Positions 1 through 11,690 of a stretch of 64,000 nucleotides of DNA are shown here, piece after piece; position 1 is the first letter of the stretch; every line of letters starts with the position of its first letter. The translations under genes and the position numbers were made by a program. Origin of the DNA: Tridacna crocea (Eukaryota > Mollusca > Bivalvia > Cardiida > Cardiidae); assembly GCA_943736015.1 (NCBI GenBank), contig OX031060.1, positions 18,987,231 to 19,051,230 on the forward strand, read 5' to 3'. The notes under the pieces were generated by a model. It ran no database searches. It had not been told where the DNA came from and was given only the letters and a program-made list of their open reading frames with translations.

Positions 1-430
1 TTTTTTTTAAGTTATATAGCAATAGCACGTTATAAGGGTAAAAAAGGCAGTGTTACATACAATACAGCCAAAAATGAACACCATAAGAGTTCAAAATACG
101 GTACTGTTACAGCAACATGATATCCTTGTATTAGAAATGATTTCAAAAGATAAGAAATCTGATCATCGCTCAACTTTTACCAAACGATCAAGCAGTTGTT
201 AAACCCAAGGTGAGAGGGCTTTGTGAAACATTGCGAGAAAAAGAGGAAAAATAAGTCGATAGTTGTATTTTTCCTTTCACAAGCTGCTTTTCTGCTCTTT
301 GTCATTTAAGCTTCATTGCAATTTTACATCTGCAAATGGAGTCTTGAAATTTTGTACTCTATTATACAGTTACAAACATGTTCAGGGGCAAAATTGGGCG
401 GTTTTCGTGGAAGGTAGAATGAAAAAAGGT

Positions 431-646
431 TTAACCCTTTCCCACGCGTCGAAGTTTGGACTATTTATTTTTCAGAAGCATCTGCAGACAATAGATTCAT
501 GAACTTGAGCTCTCTGATAGGGTAGAAAACATTGTGGGAAAAGGAGAAAATGCTGGTTACCAGCATTTTCTCCTTGTCCCACAATGTTTTCAAAAGCCTT
601 CTTTCCCAGGGTCGTAAAAACCAGGGATTGTTCGGTAAAGGGTTAA
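431..646. mobile_element. family A palindromic MITE (TTAA target)
   Basis: Starts TTAACCCTTTCC and ends GGTAAAGGGTTAA. The central palindrome is ACATTGTGGGAAAAGGAGAA / TTCTCCTTGTCCCACAATGT around AATGCTGGTTACCAGCATT. Confidence 0.8.
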
Positions 647-727
647 ATCATGTAGGCCATTGTGGATTCAAAAGCATATGACAGGTTGCTTGGCGTAATG
701 GACTACGGCAGGGCACTGAGCTGTATC

Positions 728-1010
728 AGGACAATTGCCCCCTGGACAATTGCCCCGGATAATTGCCCCCCGGACTATATCCCCTGAGGACAATTCCCCC
801 GTACCATTGCCCCCTAGGATAACCCCCCCCACCCCGGATATCATATAGTCTGGGGCAGATTGTCCTCGGGGGGCAATAGTTCCAGGGGGAATTATCCTCG
901 GGGTGGCAAAAGTCCGGGGGAATTTTCCTCGGGGGCAATGGTCCGGGGGGGGATTGTCCTCAGGGGGGCAATAGCCCGGGGGGGCAATTGTCCGGGGGCA
1001 ACTGTCCTAG
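728..1010 (+). repeat. G-rich CAATTGTCC minisatellite
   Basis: Irregular 15-25-bp units such as GGGGGCAATTGTCC and GGGGGGATTGTCCTC, with the complementary form (GGACAATTGCCCCC) on the left, so the block is partly palindromic. ORFs here are Pro/Gly-rich shadows of the repeat. Confidence 0.85.
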
Positions 1011-1621
1011 AACCCATTGAGCACGTTTTTGCCGGAAAATGTCTCATATATATTTTTTTGTATATTTTTATAAGAAAATGTTTGGGTTTCTTTCCTCATG
1101 AAGTTATTGTTAATACGTTTAAATGTTGGTAAATACGTTTAAATGTTTAAAAATGAAACTAACACTGTCTACTAACAGCTTATGTAAGGTATGCTGGGGG
1201 ATGATCACGACCTCCGCGTACCTATTGACGTGGTAAAAGAAAGCTAAAAAGAAATCTAAAAAGAAATGTAGGCGCTAAAATCGATCTAACATACTTCCTC
1301 CCTCTTCCATGTTGACCGCCTAAATCAAAATTGGGTACGTAACTTCTGACCAAGCTGCCCCCTTCTCGCTCCCCACGCTTATGCTCAATTGCGCATAAAA
1401 ACGTTTAACTAAACTATGTATGGAGATGGGTATTTTATGACAAATTTCACCTGATCCGGAACTTGATCTGGGGGTATTGGGGACATTTATCCTTTTTTGT
1501 ATCTCTTTGCCTCACGACAACACTTAGCTCTAGTCCGATTCGAAAGCATTTGCGTGCCTCAAAATAACTGTTTCTCAGAAATTGAAATTTCTTTTAAGGT
1601 CTACGACCCCTAAATCTCATA
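1011..1621. other. intergenic, nothing recognised
   Basis: No repeat shared with the rest of the window, no frame with protein-like composition and no splice-site pattern was found. Confidence 0.5.
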
Positions 1622-1850
1622 TTAACCCTTCACCAAACAACAAAATTTTAGACTTGTCCAAATTGAAAAAACCTATAGACAACAAAATAAATGTAACTCA
1701 AAAATTTAATTTTGTTTCCACCAGGGTAGAAAACATTGTGGAAAAAGGAGAAAATGCTGGTTACCAGCATTTTCTCCTTTTTCCACAATGTTTTCAAAGG
1801 GCTTCTATCTCGGGGTCGTAAAAAACATGGCTTGTTTGATAAAGGGTTAA
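1622..1850. mobile_element. family A MITE, full length
   Basis: TTAACCCTTCACC to GATAAAGGGTTAA, with the full central palindrome and AGACTTGTCCAAATTGAAA subterminal block. Confidence 0.85.
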
Positions 1851-2019
1851 AAGACGGAAGGTGACGAGATTGGCCGAATAGCCTTTACGAAAACGTCGAT
1901 GTTACACGATATTTACCGACGAGTTAGAGAGTCGACATCCCCTTTCTCTCATATTAAAAGACGAAAGTTGCCGAGATTGTTCGAAAAGGTCGATGTTCAC
2001 CGATTAGTTCCCAGCCGTG

Positions 2020-2565
2020 GACCTTAAAGGTGGCCCTTCAGATTTTGGGACAAAACATGTCAAATTTACAAAAAATAATAATCTTAATACTCTCAAACCC
2101 TTATAGTCTTCATTCATAAAACACCAGTAGTCGAAACCATCCAACAGCAAGAGAAATTAGAGACTTACTACAGCCCAGGTCGACGCCGACGGGAAACACC
2201 GTCTATTTTTACATGTGCAACTTGCTCATCTATGTACTGGAAGTATACAGACAAAGCTTCAAACATAGCGTCCGAAGAAGACATTATGGAAAATAATTAC
2301 ATATTTTTTATTTTATGGAATTTAAGCGTCATTTGTCACGTGCCAGTCAATTAACATTCCCACAATGCTTGTTTTGAATTTTGGTTTGAAATCTAAAAAT
2401 AGCTTCAGGAGCTACGTAACCTTTTAAGGGAATACCACCCCAAAAAATGATTGTAATATTATGATTCTTTATTATTGATGATTTGTATAGTTTTTTCATA
2501 TAAAATTCAATAATACATATTTTAATTTGGCGTGATTTGAAACACCTAAATACCCAACTTTACGA
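2020..2565 (+). repeat. repeat K, copy 1
   Basis: Starts near AAAGGTGGCCCTTCAGATTT. Shared blocks with 13567-14130 include GACGCCGACGGGAAACAC, CAGACAAAGCTTCAAACATA, AGCTACGTAACCTTTTAAGG and GGAATACCACCC. An interspersed repeat about 0.5 kb long, function unknown. Confidence 0.65.
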
Positions 2566-3022
2566 CAGGTTCTAGAAACATTGTGAAAAAAAGAAAATGC
2601 TGGCCATTCGCTCGGGGTTGTTATTGTTGTTTGGTAAAAAGTTGAGCCTTATGATCATAACCCCCTTGTCATCATGACGCGTATATAAAGATGGCCTTTG
2701 ACAAAATTGTGGATAAAAGAAGAAATTAATTATAACTATCATGTTCTCATTTCCACCTACTTTTCTATCCTTTTCAAACAAATCCTATGTTAAGTGCCGT
2801 ATTTTATTTGTTATGTGGAAAAAACTTTCAAAATGGGCGAATCTAAATTCTTTCATTGGGGTCAGTAGTCATCTACCATTCTTAAGAACAATACGCAGTC
2901 GTATTTTTAAAGAATTTTCTAAATCTCAAAATAAGACAAGTTGTGTTACTTTCTGATATAGAATTTGACTTAGAACGAAGTTGAAAATGGTTGTGGAATA
3001 CGGATCTGGTTAAAAGCGTTTT

Positions 3023-3248
3023 TATCCCTTTACAGAACAATGCCGATTTTAATGACCCTCGGAAAGAAGCCGTTTGAAAACATTGTTGGAAAAGGAGAAA
3101 ATGCTGGTAACCAGGATTTTCTCCTTTTCAACAGTGTTTTCTATCCTATCAAAAAGAATGCAATATTCGAAGAACATTGAAAGTGTCGTCTGCAAATGCT
3201 TTCAATTTGGAATAGGCTCAATTTTTTGTCGTTTGGTGAAGAGTTTAA
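3023..3248. mobile_element. family A MITE, diverged
   Basis: The central hairpin and the GTCGTCTGCAAATGCTTTCA block are present; the ends are degenerate. Confidence 0.7.
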
Positions 3249-3439
3249 ATAGCATGTTGTGGTTTTTAGTTGTTTAAAAGTTGAGTCGAATATCAGCTAT
3301 ATAAACCCACTGTCACTGGTTAATCTTTTTCGAATACTGGTGTCAAAATCCCCATGGCCCGTTATTTGATACTATACGCTTTGAATAAGTAACATTGCAC
3401 GGCCCTTTACAGTTGGCAACAAAAAAAGCATTGGTCTCC

Positions 3440-3730
3440 TCCGCATTGAAGGCATTTGGCCTGCAACACGCGAAAAGGGCCATTCGGGACATTTGCGTAA
3501 AATGTCGTCTCGGATCAGCCTGCGCAGTCCGCGCAGGCTAATCCGAGACGGCACTTTCCGTTTATATGTAATTTTCTGTTTTGCACAAGTCTACTGTAGC
3601 ACAAAATCTAATGTAGTCGTAAAGTGCTGTCTCGGATTAGCCTGCGCGGACTGCGCAGGCTGATCCGAGACGACACTTTACGCTTTTGTCCAGATGCCCG
3701 TTTTCACTTGATGCCAGCCATTTACAGATG
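3440..3730. repeat. two-hairpin CCTGCGCAG repeat
   Basis: Termini ACACGCGAAAAGGGCCATTC and GCCCGTTTTCAC(T). Two GC-rich hairpins (GATCAGCCTGCGCAGTCCGC and ATTAGCCTGCGCGGACTGCG) are separated by a spacer TGCACAAGTCTACTGTAGC. A similar two-hairpin copy is at 53462-53730 and a half copy at 56105-56262. Confidence 0.75.
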
Positions 3731-4140
3731 ACGAACCCATTTCACGTGGTACAAATATTTAGCTTTGATTTCGACTGAATACAAAATACCTCGGAAAAGG
3801 GGAAGAATCAGGTTACAAGCAAATTGTCCTTTACCCAACATGCTCTATCAAGCCATTTTCTGAAAAGATATATCATGAATGAATGGTTGTATAGTTCTTT
3901 ACGCCACTTTCAACATTATCACAGTCATATCACGGCCACAGCTCGGATATTTGTGTATTCCCTAGGTTTTACCAGTACAGAACTAGGGCTCTGAAGTGTT
4001 TTGTCCATGGGCACTCTTACGAGAAACCCGGTGTTTCCAGTGCGGCTCGAGCCAGGTAATGCGGTCCACATTTTTTACCTGGCCACGAAAGATTTCAAAG
4101 AGATTGGATTCAGATGAACAAAAAATAGTTACTTACTTGT

Positions 4141-4386
4141 TTATCAAACAATCTCGCAGTTTAAGGATTCCCTAGAAAAAAAAACTACAGCTTTTGAAAA
4201 AGAAATCATGAGAAAAGGAGAAAATGGAGATCTCCTGCTTTTTTTTTTTCCTTTTCGCACCATGTTTTCTACCCGTTCATCGAAAGAAAAAAAAAACCTT
4301 CTTTTTTCATAAATATTCAATTTGTTGTCTGCAAATGCTTTGAATTTGGGCGAAGCCGAAAGTATTGTCGTCTGGCCTCGAGTTAA
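4141..4386. mobile_element. family A MITE, diverged
   Basis: The hairpin is replaced by a short GGAGAAAATGGAGATCTCC variant; the TTGTCTGCAAATGCTTTGAA block and TTAA end are kept. Confidence 0.6.
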
Positions 4387-4493
4387 CAGAAAGTGTTCAA
4401 TCTCTAGTTACAAGCACTGGCAACAGCTCGAAAGTATCAAGATCCTGTTTGACTCTTGAACAATTTATCAAATTTTACACGCCCCCGTACTCC

Positions 4494-4714
4494 TTTGCCA
4501 AAAAAGCTAACTTTTAACGACCCTGAGAAATAAAGTTTTTTGAAAACATTGTGGGGAAAAGGAGAAAATGCTGATTCCAGCATTTTCTCATTTTTCCCAC
4601 AATGTTTTCCACCTTTTTCAAACCGAATTTCAATTATAGAATCATACTTATTTTGTCGTCTGCAAATGCTTTCACTTTGGACAAGTTCAAAATTTTGTCG
4701 TTTAGTAAAGAATG
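4494..4714. mobile_element. family A MITE
   Basis: GACCCTGAGAAATAAAG, central palindrome and TTTGTCGTCTGCAAATGC blocks in order. A second degenerate copy follows immediately at about 4716-4878. Confidence 0.7.
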
Positions 4715-4715
4715 A

Positions 4716-4878
4716 ATGAAAGCATTGGCAGACGACATAATCTGGTTCACAAATGGTACAGAGCATTCTGTGAAAAGAAGGAAATGCTGGTCACCAGCTT
4801 TATCTTCTTTTCCAACATTGTTTTCAAAAACCTTTCTTTTCCAGTTATTTAAACTTGGGGTTAATTGGTGAAGAGTCA
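4716..4878. mobile_element. family A MITE, degenerate
   Basis: GAAAGCATTGGCAGACGACA, a weakened hairpin (GAAATGCTGGTCACCAGC) and a mutated end. Confidence 0.5.
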
Positions 4879-4999
4879 AAGACGGGTCCTCCTTTACAAA
4901 AGAATTACGAAATAACGACTTCCGTTATGTCGTCTGCTTTGCAATTAACTTCGTATCAAACGACAAAAGTTTAGCGTCTGTTATTAGATCAAAGTATGT

Positions 5000-5970
5000 G
5001 TGGTTCAAATTATTCAATTACACTTTAAATGGGTAAAAAAAAACATAATGGTACATGGATGAAATGTTGATAACTACAATTCCCCCTTTGCTTAGAACGT
5101 TTTCCCAATATTATTCACAAAAGTTTGTACAAAACACGACTGGATTGGGTGAAGGGTTCAGTCTGTTTTATTTACGGGTATTTCCCAAACAAACCTTTTC
5201 AGTTTTGCTAAGTGTACTTGAAAACGAATACCCGGGGAATGTGTACGGTGTAAAAATTTTCGGATGGCTTTTCAAAGCATCACCTGTCTTTGCATTGGAA
5301 AGTAGTGCGTACTGATTTCCTGTCCTTTTTTTTTTAAGTTTTACACAGGATTATTTTCGATTCTTTTCCTTTTGGTTTTATTGTTTTTCGTCGTTTTAAA
5401 GTACGTTTAGTGAAAATCGAAAAGGAAGGAGTTTACAGATACTAAGGTAGGAATATTTTATATTTATTTATCTATTTCCATCTTGACTCTTTACAACAAG
5501 GTAGAATAACACTTTAGTTACAAACTAGTACATTGTACTAGTTCATAGGCGTTTGGTTTCCATGACAACTGACATTTTTTTTTTTTGTAAAACTGTATAT
5601 TATAAATACAAGTATCAAAAATATCTCGCATAAATAAATGTAAGTTGTGCAACTTAGTCATGGGAACCCAGTGTCTGTGGCCTTGTCCAGTGAGTTGGGA
5701 GGCATTTGGGCATAATACCGGTAACTTCCCACCCATATATCGCAAAAACCTATGAAATTCACATATATGCAAAGAAACTGCAATTTTATTTCAGATTCTT
5801 TCCGTGTGTACCATGTACAATATTGGTTAACGAAGCTCAAATTCTTACCATTTTACTCATAAAACACAGACGAGTATATACGTATGCTTAGACTTAGGTA
5901 TAATGGTCACTAGTGGTGGGGTGTTCCCGGACTTATGGCAGGCCAACATTTGCATGCGAAAAAAAATGAA
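5000..5970. other. intergenic, nothing recognised
   Basis: An 86-codon plus-strand frame at 5055-5315 lacks recognisable similarity. The rest is AT-rich with no shared repeats. Confidence 0.45.
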
Positions 5971-5974
5971 TAAG

Positions 5975-6124
5975 TCTCAAATGGTGGGGTTTGTCTGTGG
6001 GGTAGAAAGCGTTGCAGGAAAGGGAGAAAATGCTGGTAAAGACTTTTCTGCCTTTTCCGCTACGTTTTCAAAACCCTTCTTCCTAAATGCCGTTAACACT
6101 CGGGGATTGAACGGTAAAGGGATA
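5975..6124. mobile_element. family A MITE, 5'-truncated and diverged
   Basis: Only the central hairpin and right half (CGGTAAAGGGATAA) are recognisable. Confidence 0.55.
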
Positions 6125-6254
6125 ATTGTATTTCGTTAGGTCTTTTAAGTTTGTGCGGGGGGCCATGTCATAGCCAATCACTTTGTGTAAACTAACTTGG
6201 TCATCTGTTATGGATTCGATAAACTTTTATTTAGCTTGGTATTGTTGTGGATGA

Positions 6255-6440
6255 CTAGGTACATGCTCTTTGAAAAAGGGGGCTTAATGCATCTGGGAAA
6301 AGTTTCGACCCAGGTCAGCCTGCGCAGTCCGCGCAGGCTGACCTGGGCCGAAACTTTTCGCCATCAGTCATTTTTTCTGCATGTCAAAGGACATATCTAC
6401 CTCATGATTCAGTCAGTCCTTAGACAAGGAGGATTGTAAG
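6255..6440. repeat. single-hairpin CCTGCGCAG repeat
   Basis: GACCCAGGTCAGCCTGCGCA paired with its complement, flanked by GAAAAGTTTCG. Related to 35640-35705 and 53930-54060. Confidence 0.7.
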
Positions 6441-6597
6441 GATTCCAAATTTCTAGTTTATCTTAAACATATTTATTTTCCCTCAAGTTTACATGGAAAT
6501 GGGGTTGGGTCACAAGTTATAACAACTTGAGAGATCGACCCTCCCCCTACAATATAATAGATTTAAAAGTGCTCACACAACTAATTATAGTACACAA

Positions 6598-6664
6598 GAG
6601 CGAGCGAGCGAGAGAAAGAGAGAGAGAGAGAGATACGACAGACAGATAGACAGACAGACAGATT
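6598..6664 (+). repeat. microsatellite (GA)n/(GACA)n
   Basis: GAGCGAGCGAGAGAAAGAGA then GACAGATAGACAGACAGACA. Confidence 0.9.
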
Positions 6665-7339
6665 GACAGGGATTTTGTCCATTTACTCAGCATAATAAAA
6701 AGGCAAGATCAGAGCATTCTAAACTATGCTTATGTCAAGTAAAGCAAGTCAGAGTAAATGAATCTGTAATATTTTGATTGGGACAATAATTATATCACAG
6801 AAATACATTAAGCCTCTTTTTCACAGAGCATGGCTCGTTTGATTTTTAATCAAATATAAGGAATAGACAAAATTAATAGCAGAATAACGTTTGTACAGAG
6901 CAGAACGATGCCCGTATTCACCAGCCATTCTTAAAAAAGTATTAGGTGTTATTTTCCGTGGTTTTCTAACAGGGTAACATAACTTCTGATTGGCTAAACC
7001 AAATGGTTTTGCCATTTAGAAGTTGTGTTACTTTTTAAATCTAGAATAAGACTGGGATGAGATAAAGAATGCTAGGTGATTACAGACCAGATCAAATATG
7101 TACATGAAGTTGTGATATACAGTGAATAGACGCCAAAACAATTGCCTCACCCCCCCCCCGGCATCCCCTCCTTCCCCTCCCCTCCCCCCCATAAGGACTG
7201 AGCAATCTTAAAACCCGATTTGGAAAAATCTTTTGAACCTATATCGGGCATGTCTTCAATTTCACTGAAGGAGTGTCCCTGAAATAGGGTCACCTATAAA
7301 AACAACCAATCACTGGAAGAAAACCAATATTTATTTATA

Positions 7340-7366
7340 TTATAATATATATATATATATATATAA
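7340..7366 (+). repeat. microsatellite (AT)n
   Basis: About 24 bp of alternating AT. Confidence 0.9.
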
Positions 7367-7609
7367 CAAGAAAATATTGATGCGTAACATCAACGGGGCC
7401 GCAAATCAGTATTTTCTGAAATACGGCATATTACAGCCGAAAAATGAACTGAGAAGTCCTTGACAATCTGTGGATCTTAAACTCAAAAAGATTAAAAAAA
7501 AAAACAATAATGATAATACACAAACAGTTCGGCGAAAGATAATAGTTTCAACTGGAACTGTGTACAAAAGCAGTTGTCGAGCTTTGTAAAAAATTAGTTG
7601 TCATTCGAC

Positions 7610-7905
7610 AACAAACACAAGGAAATAGTATTAAAACTAGGGTCTTAATTACCGAAACGATATTTGAAAAAGGGGTATGAAATGACCAAAGTGGTTACGA
7701 ACTTATCAAAGTGAGTACAGAATGGTCAAAATAAAAAGTAAAGGTGAGTACGAAAAGGCTTAGGTACTAAATGACCCAGTTACGAAATGACTTGAAGCCG
7801 AATGAATGGAGGCTGCCTCCAAAGGTACTTTTCAGAACCGAATAAAAATATAGTGCCGCCGCTCATGCGGCGCCACAATGAAATGAACCTTTATCTGGCA
7901 AAAAG
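7610..7905 (-). repeat. host repeat with empty target site of the zinc-finger element
   Basis: This is the reverse complement of the sequence flanking the 3.8-kb element: 7610-7800 matches 21019 to about 21250, and 7791-7905 matches about 17125 to 17209. The single site CTTGAAGCCG at 7791-7800 corresponds to the duplicated CTGGAAGCCG. Much of it is a degenerate array of CATTTCGTACC-like words (for example GAAATGACCAAAGTG, GAGTACGAA). Confidence 0.75.
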
Positions 7906-7956
7906 TGATACAATTTCATGATGCATTATAACAAGTAAATCATCACATACAGTAAT

Positions 7957-8210
7957 TGTGACCCATCATGCAAAAAAGGACCATTCTGGGAATTCTGTAC
8001 ATCAATTAGATGAAAACAGATCAACGATAGTTGAAGATGATAATTCAAAAAATGAATGTATACAAGGCACAATGACCATGACATACAGAAAATGTCATTT
8101 AAGAGAAAAGTGTCAACCCTGGTCAGACTGCGCAGTTCGCGCAGTCTGACCAGTGTTGACACTTTTCACAGTTCCCAAAAAGTCCCTTTTTGCGTGAAGG
8201 GTCACAATTA
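7957..8210. repeat. hairpin element with GTGACCC termini, copy 1
   Basis: Ends TTGTGACCCATCATGCAAAA and TTTTTGCGTGAAGGGTCACA; inner hairpin around AGACTGCGCAGTTCGCGCAG. Confidence 0.75.
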
Positions 8211-8397
8211 TCATGAATACATAAAATTTCGTTTGTCTAATAACGATTGAATCTGAAGGTAGAAGTCCTTCAACATACAGAAAAGCCACATGTACCAATA
8301 AGTTTCTGCCCCGTGCAATGCAGGCTGACATGAGTCGATATTTTCTACAGATGCCTTAAGATCCCTTTTTTGATCGAGGATGACTCCTGAAAGTATA

Positions 8398-8670
8398 TGT
8401 GACCCGTCACGCGAAAAGGGACTTTCCGGAAATCCCGCTTATCAGTTACATAAAAACAAATCAAAGACAGAACATGTAAATTTAAAAAGTTGATAGTTCA
8501 AAAATGATTGTACAGTAAGATAGAATGACTAATTTTCATACAGAAAATATTGTGAAAGCGAAAAGTGTCGACCCTGGTCAGCCTGCGCTATCTGCGCAGG
8601 CTGACCAAGGTCGACACCTTTCGGAGTTCCCAGATGGCCCCTTTTTGCGTGACGGGTCACACATGAAACG
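8398..8670. repeat. hairpin element with GTGACCC termini, copy 2
   Basis: Ends TGTGACCCGTCACGCGAAAA and TTTTTGCGTGACGGGTCACA; inner hairpin around CAGCCTGCGCTATCTGCGCA. Confidence 0.8.
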
Positions 8671-9095
8671 TAAATATACACTAGGTCATAAATATTCAGA
8701 TATTTATTGTGATTATAGTGTGGTCTTCACTGTGATTTAATGGTTGTGACAATTCCGGTACAGATTGGTACCTTCTTCATAAAACTTTCAAAATCGTCAA
8801 ACTAAAGTAAAATATCAAAGTTTATCTGATTTAATCCTATGTAATACAAACATTAGTCTTATAAAAAAAAAAATTGAGCTGTCACTGAATGTGACTTAAT
8901 ACCCCCGCCAGCGCTTTGACAGAAACAGGCAGTTACTAGTTTTTGTACACAGACGGACACACGCACGCACAGACAGGCTGATTCCAGTATACCCCCGAAA
9001 ACATTCGTTTGCGGGGGTATAATCAAGATAAAATGTGTCATATGGGAAAAAAGAATGAATCAAGATCAGACTAAACAAAAATTTCAGACTGATAG

Positions 9096-9509
9096 CATCT
9101 TCGCAAGCCAAGGCTGACGATTCACTACGCTACTCTACCCTTGGCGGATCGAGCTTGATTTCTACATTCACCCGATACGCTTTTTCATTGGATGCAGCAA
9201 GCTCTAGCTGCAACGAATGAAATCACTTGTAGCATTAATTTTCATCTTTGATAAAAATAGAACAAGGTCTCTACCTTTCGAAAAGAAGGTAAACATGGAA
9301 ACCCACGTGGATCTCTGCCTATCGCTTCATGCGTATTCGTAAGTAAAACGATACTTCATTTGCCTTTAGAAATATGATGTAAAGGGGGGGGGGGGGGGGG
9401 GGGTAATAACCAACATCCAATAAAGGGCGCATCGCAGGAATCTCGAAATCGGGCTCAATCAGGCAAGGTAAGATCCACGTAGTGATCGTAAATTTGGCTC
9501 GCGAAGATG
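9096..9509 (+). mobile_element. family C MITE (Mutator-like, 9-bp target duplication)
   Basis: Ends CATCTTCGCAAGCCAAGG and GGCTCGCGAAGATG; flanks GACTGATAG and GTCTGATAG (9 bp, one mismatch). It contains a run of about 21 G at 9383-9403. Confidence 0.75.
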
Positions 9510-9599
9510 GTCTGATAGTGGATCTTTACCACCCGCTTGTTTAGAGAAGCCCAAAAGATAAAAGATAAAACTGAAGCACACCTGTCTTGGTTTTAGCCG

Positions 9600-9862
9600 C
9601 GCCATAGTAAGACACTTTGTAGCGTGCAGGATTTGATCTTGACTGCTGCTGGTTCGAATCCCAAAGTAGACCAAATTCTGTCTGAGAATTGATTGTCATT
9701 GCGGCAGGATTCATTTCTCTTTCATCGCTGACCGTTGCAGAGGTGTTGGTCATGTGAGAAAGTAGCTAATGGTATTGGTAGAATATTTTGCGGTGTGATG
9801 GCATAAGAAGCTCCAAGAAAGCACTATAAATGCACTGGCCGCCGCAATATGACTGAAATGAT
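9600..9862 (+). repeat. SINE-like element, diverged
   Basis: Box B GGTTCGAATCC, then GACAGGATTCAT-like body and GCACTGGCCGCCGCAATATG tail, shared with 19735-20005 and 32941-33150. Confidence 0.6.
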
Positions 9863-9903
9863 TCGGACACGTTGTGAAACATCATACCAGAGCTTCAAAT
9901 AGA

Positions 9904-10884
9904 TATCTTCGCAAGCCAAGGCTGAAAATTCACTACGCTACTCTACCCTTGGCACTCTCTTGCACTTCGGATCATTACATTCACCTCTGTAGTGGGCTCA
10001 GAAAGTAGTCCGTCATTACGTCATATTTTTGTCACATGACCATAACTCAAAATGGCTACACAAACGCCAGTGAAAGAAAGACCAATATCGATCGTTTCGT
10101 GTACTGTTCAAACAGCATGGGACCAATCAGACTTAGTGATAGGAAATGAACAAAAGAGAGATTTTCTGAAAAGCCTAAATATCTTTAAAGGACGATAACT
10201 TGACTTTTAATCGTACAAACTTAGATACAGCGGTGTGTCAAATCAGTTGTCATCATTCATGGGCGCAGCCATTTTTGTTAAAATCGGCGTAAGATTCTGA
10301 AAAGTGAAGAGGCTAAAAAAAAAAGTTCCATTTTATACAGGTAAATTCATCAGTTTGAGCGCACATATAATGTATCCAGAATCATAATTCCTTTGTCTAA
10401 CTTACAATTTTACATATGAAACAGCTAAACAGTAACAAAACATCTTTTCCTCGGTTTGACAAGATTCTTGTCATTTAGCCCATCGCAGAGATGTATGTGA
10501 GGTAACGAACGACAACTCTGCTCGGAGATTGTACCCTTGGCGGATCGAGCTTGATTTTTACATTCCCCCGATATGCTTTTTCATCGGATGCAGCCAGCAA
10601 CGAATGAAATCGCTCGTAGCATTTCATCTTTGATAAAAATAGAACAAAGTCGCTACCTTTCGAATAGAAGGTAAAGACAGAAACACGCGTGGATGTCTGC
10701 TTATCGCTTCATGTGTATTCTTAAGCGGTTTGTAAAACGATATTTCATTGGCTTTTAGAAATATGAAGTAAAGGGGGGTAATAACCAGCATCCAATAGAG
10801 GGCGCATTGCAGGAATCTCGAAATCGGACTCAATCAGCCAAGGTAAGATCAGCGTAGTGATCGTTACCTTGGCTCGCGAAGATG
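9904..10884 (+). mobile_element. family C, longer (about 980 bp) member
   Basis: Ends ATCTTCGCAAGCCAAGG and TTGGCTCGCGAAGATG, with CAAATAG on both sides. It carries about 570 bp of extra sequence (9960-10530) not in the 400-bp copies. No transposase frame is seen. Confidence 0.65.
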
Positions 10885-11324
10885 CAAATAGAGGGATCAG
10901 GGATTGATTTTGATTTCAAAAATGAAAATATTTATCAGTCTCAACTGAACTCTATGTTGTTGGTGCTCATTATAATCGTCTCATCGAGACGATTCTAATG
11001 AGTACCCACAGCATAGAGTTTCAAAGAGAAATAGTGGATTAAGAATATCATCACTCCCTCTTATCTGAAGCTCTGATCATACAATCACTTAATTTATTGG
11101 TTTTAGTGAACCGTGAAATGTATTTTCAGCGATCGAAAGAGGTCTGGTTTATCGATCTATAGATCTTTTATTTTGACATTTATAATATTACATGGCATGG
11201 TTTTGTTAAGTATAAACTTCACCATAATATGCTGTATTTGATAACAATTGGGGGCACAATGTTTACACACCCCACTTTTTATTTCCTTACGCTCTTACAT
11301 GGCCTTTTAACACTTTTAAAATTC

Positions 11325-11554
11325 TTAACCTTTTACCCCATAAGGCAATTCTATGGTACCTCTAATTGACGCTTAATAACAGCAGGGATGAAGCCGTTTC
11401 TTATGTGTATATGACATCTTTTCATAGCATAGAAAACATTGGGGAAAAAAGGTGAAATTGCTAGTGACGAGCAATTACACGTTTTGCCACAATGTTTTCC
11501 AAAGTCTCCTACAAGCAATGCATAGAAATGAGTATCTGTGGAGTAAAGGGTTAA
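11325..11554. mobile_element. family B TTAA MITE
   Basis: TTAACCTTTTACCCCATAAG to GGAGTAAAGGGTTAA. It has a hairpin AAACATTG(T)G...GGTGAAATTGC related in layout to family A but with different sequence. Confidence 0.75.
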
Positions 11555-11690
11555 ATCAAGTCCTTACCAATTCATTCCGTGTTTTCGAATATTCCGAGGG
11601 TCAAGGATTTTGAAAATGTTGTAGGAAAAGGAGAAAATGCAGGAATCCAGTCTTTTCTTCCTTTCCCCAATAATGTTTTCTACCCTTTCA

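Larger units (their letters stand above)
6440..7609. other. intergenic, mostly unassigned
   Basis: Apart from the microsatellites, a weak copy of repeat E (6900-7040) and a C-rich run at 7148-7190, I see nothing assignable. Confidence 0.45.

Noticed and set aside
726-938. Proline/glycine-rich frames in the G-rich blocks (also 29213-29509, 42427-42735)
   Set aside because: They are translations of the CAATTGTCC minisatellite in both strands and change with repeat number.
3372-3554. Short frame in the CCTGCGCAG hairpin (also 6197-6439, 8056-8250)
   Set aside because: Translations of the hairpin repeats (SLRGLRRLT-like strings) found wherever the repeat occurs.
5055-5315. 86-codon frame as a gene
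   Set aside because: No similarity, no splice context and biased AT-rich composition; likely chance.
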